In this document: positions 13,871 through 14,479 of the stretch, one piece after another | Layout: the number at the start of each line of letters is the position of its first letter | Numbering within the stretch: the first letter of the stretch is position 1 | From: Syntrophaceae bacterium UBA1062 | Lineage (GTDB): Bacteria; Desulfobacterota; Desulfomonilia; UBA1062 | Assembly (NCBI GenBank): GCA_002316295.1 | Contig: DCDF01000016.1 | Location: 1 to 14,479 of the forward strand | Direction: 5' to 3' | DNA: 14,479 bases | The notes under the pieces: generated by a model | What the model saw: the letters and a program-made list of their open reading frames with translations, nothing else | What the model was told of the DNA's origin: nothing | Databases searched by the model: none | Translations under genes and position numbers: made by a program

Positions 13871-14104
13871 ATGAATTTCAGGGCCTTGCGAATATTGCTG
13901 ATTTCCTCATTCCTCCTCCTGTCGATCCTGCCTCTGGCCGGGGTCGCCTACCGGATAGAGAGGGAAGGCGAAAAGGTGATCCGCGACAAAGTCACCGCAC
14001 ATCTCTCAGGGCTCACCGAGAAAAGCGCCAATTACCTCGACACCTTTCTGGCCGGTTGCCGGGCACATGAACGTGCTTCTGGCCGAGGTGGACATCCCCT
14101 ATGA
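13871..14104 (+). pseudogene. Truncated N-terminus of a membrane sensor protein (histidine-kinase-like)
   Basis: The reading frame from ATG 13871 encodes a short N-terminal tail, one strong membrane helix (about residues 7-27, RILLISSFLLLSILPLAGVAY) and the start of a helical extracytoplasmic region (REGEKVIRDKVTAHLSGLTEKSANYLDTFLA, about 34-61). This arrangement is typical of sensor kinases or chemoreceptor-like proteins with a periplasmic Cache-type domain. After about base 14053 the match stops: the remaining 17 codons (CRAHERASGRGG...) are simply pntB sequence read in the wrong frame, ending at TGA 14102-14104. No kinase domain remains. The ribosome site is weak (AAGAAG). It is either a real truncation or an assembly join. 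Confidence 0.6.
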
Positions 14105-14399
14105 CAAGCTCATCGAGATGGAAGACATCAACCCCGAGTTTGCCGACACCGATCTCGCCCTGATCATGGGCGCATGCGATGTGGTGAACCCGGCCGCGGC
14201 GGAGGTGGAGGACACCCCCATCTCGGGCATGCCGATCCTCCTGGCGCATGAGGCTCGCTCCATTATAGTCCTGAACCTCGATGAAAGGCCGGGTTATTCG
14301 GGTGTCCCCAACACCCTTTACACCAACGGGAGAGCCATCCTGGTGTTTGGAGACGCGAAACAGAACCTGCAAGCCCTTCTCGAGGGCCTTGGCGGATGA
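14052..14399 (+). pseudogene. pntB: C-terminal fragment of NAD(P) transhydrogenase subunit beta
   Basis: PntB forms the proton-pumping transhydrogenase of the inner membrane with PntA. Only the last ~115 codons of its NADP-binding domain III are here, out of about 460. GHMNVLLAEVDIPYDKLIEM (from 14061), INPEFADTDLALIMGACDVV, NPAA, ISGMPIL, PGYSGVPNTLY and the near-terminal FGDAK are all characteristic. Upstream the same frame reads PVAG and then noise. E. coli PntB has PVAGRLPGHMN at this point, so about four residues (R-x-P-G) also seem missing at the join. The first in-frame ATG is 14067 but has no ribosome site, and the membrane domain II is absent. Not functional as seen. Confidence 0.85.
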
Positions 14400-14479
14400 T
14401 CGGACAGCCCGGCCCGCTGTTCGACTCCGTACAGCCGGATGGATCTTGGGGGAGAGAGACATTTCTGTGCCGCGCCGGC
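14396..14479 (+). CDS. Possible start of a gene running off the window
   Basis: An ATG at 14396 overlaps the pntB stop (ATGA) and the frame stays open to the window end, 28 codons (MIGQPGPLFDSVQPDGSWGR ...). I do not recognise it. Stop-start overlap suggests translational coupling to pntB, but 28 codons in GC-rich DNA can be open by chance, and a GTG at 14468 is another possible start. Confidence 0.25.
   Translation, partial: MIGQPGPLFDSVQPDGSWGRETFLCRAG

Overview
The window reads as a chromosomal segment of a Gram-negative bacterium, most likely a deltaproteobacterium (Desulfobacterota-like). This is inference from gene content and codon use, not from any search. An outer membrane is implied by an LpxH-like lipid A phosphatase and apolipoprotein N-acyltransferase (Lnt). 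Further hints are a -24/-12 (sigma-54 type) promoter, a MoxR/CoxE-type vWA pair and GC-rich third positions. TTG and GTG starts are common. Most of the window is ordinary housekeeping and envelope DNA. I found no CRISPR array, insertion sequence, prophage or defence island.

Layout. 1-399 (+) is the 3' part of a possible cyclic-nucleotide-binding protein, ending at a hairpin shared with a convergent SpoU/TrmH RNA methyltransferase (422-1159, -). A minus-strand pair follows: an M23 peptidoglycan hydrolase (2078-3772) and an SPFH/slipin protein (1309-2064). The M23 gene is divergent from an LpxH-like phosphoesterase (3834-4475, +) across a short region with two dyads and a promoter. Next come a small minus-strand hypothetical gene with its own terminator (4579-4846), an orphan CheY-like regulator behind a sigma-54-like promoter (4923-5461), a 116-residue hypothetical protein (5528-5878, -) and a TraB/PrgY-family membrane protein (6190-7344, -).

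A tight minus-strand operon runs from about 11430 to 7441: corC-like CBS protein, lnt, prfB, nitroreductase. Its genes overlap or nearly touch, and it starts at a good sigma-70 promoter. prfB is split by a TGA at codon 24 in the classic programmed +1 frameshift context, so the real RF2 starts at 9047 and has about 370 residues.

On the plus strand a MoxR-type AAA+ ATPase and a vWA partner (11578-13623) are followed after 7 bases by tRNA-Arg(CCG). The right end is disrupted: the N-terminus of a membrane sensor protein runs directly, in another frame, into the last ~110 codons of NAD(P) transhydrogenase beta (PntB). This is either a real deletion or an assembly join.

Points that most deserve a second look are the sensor/PntB junction, the SPY (not SPF) tripeptide in RF2, the HxD (not HxH) motif in the M23 domain, and the dyad-rich divergent region at 3773-3835.
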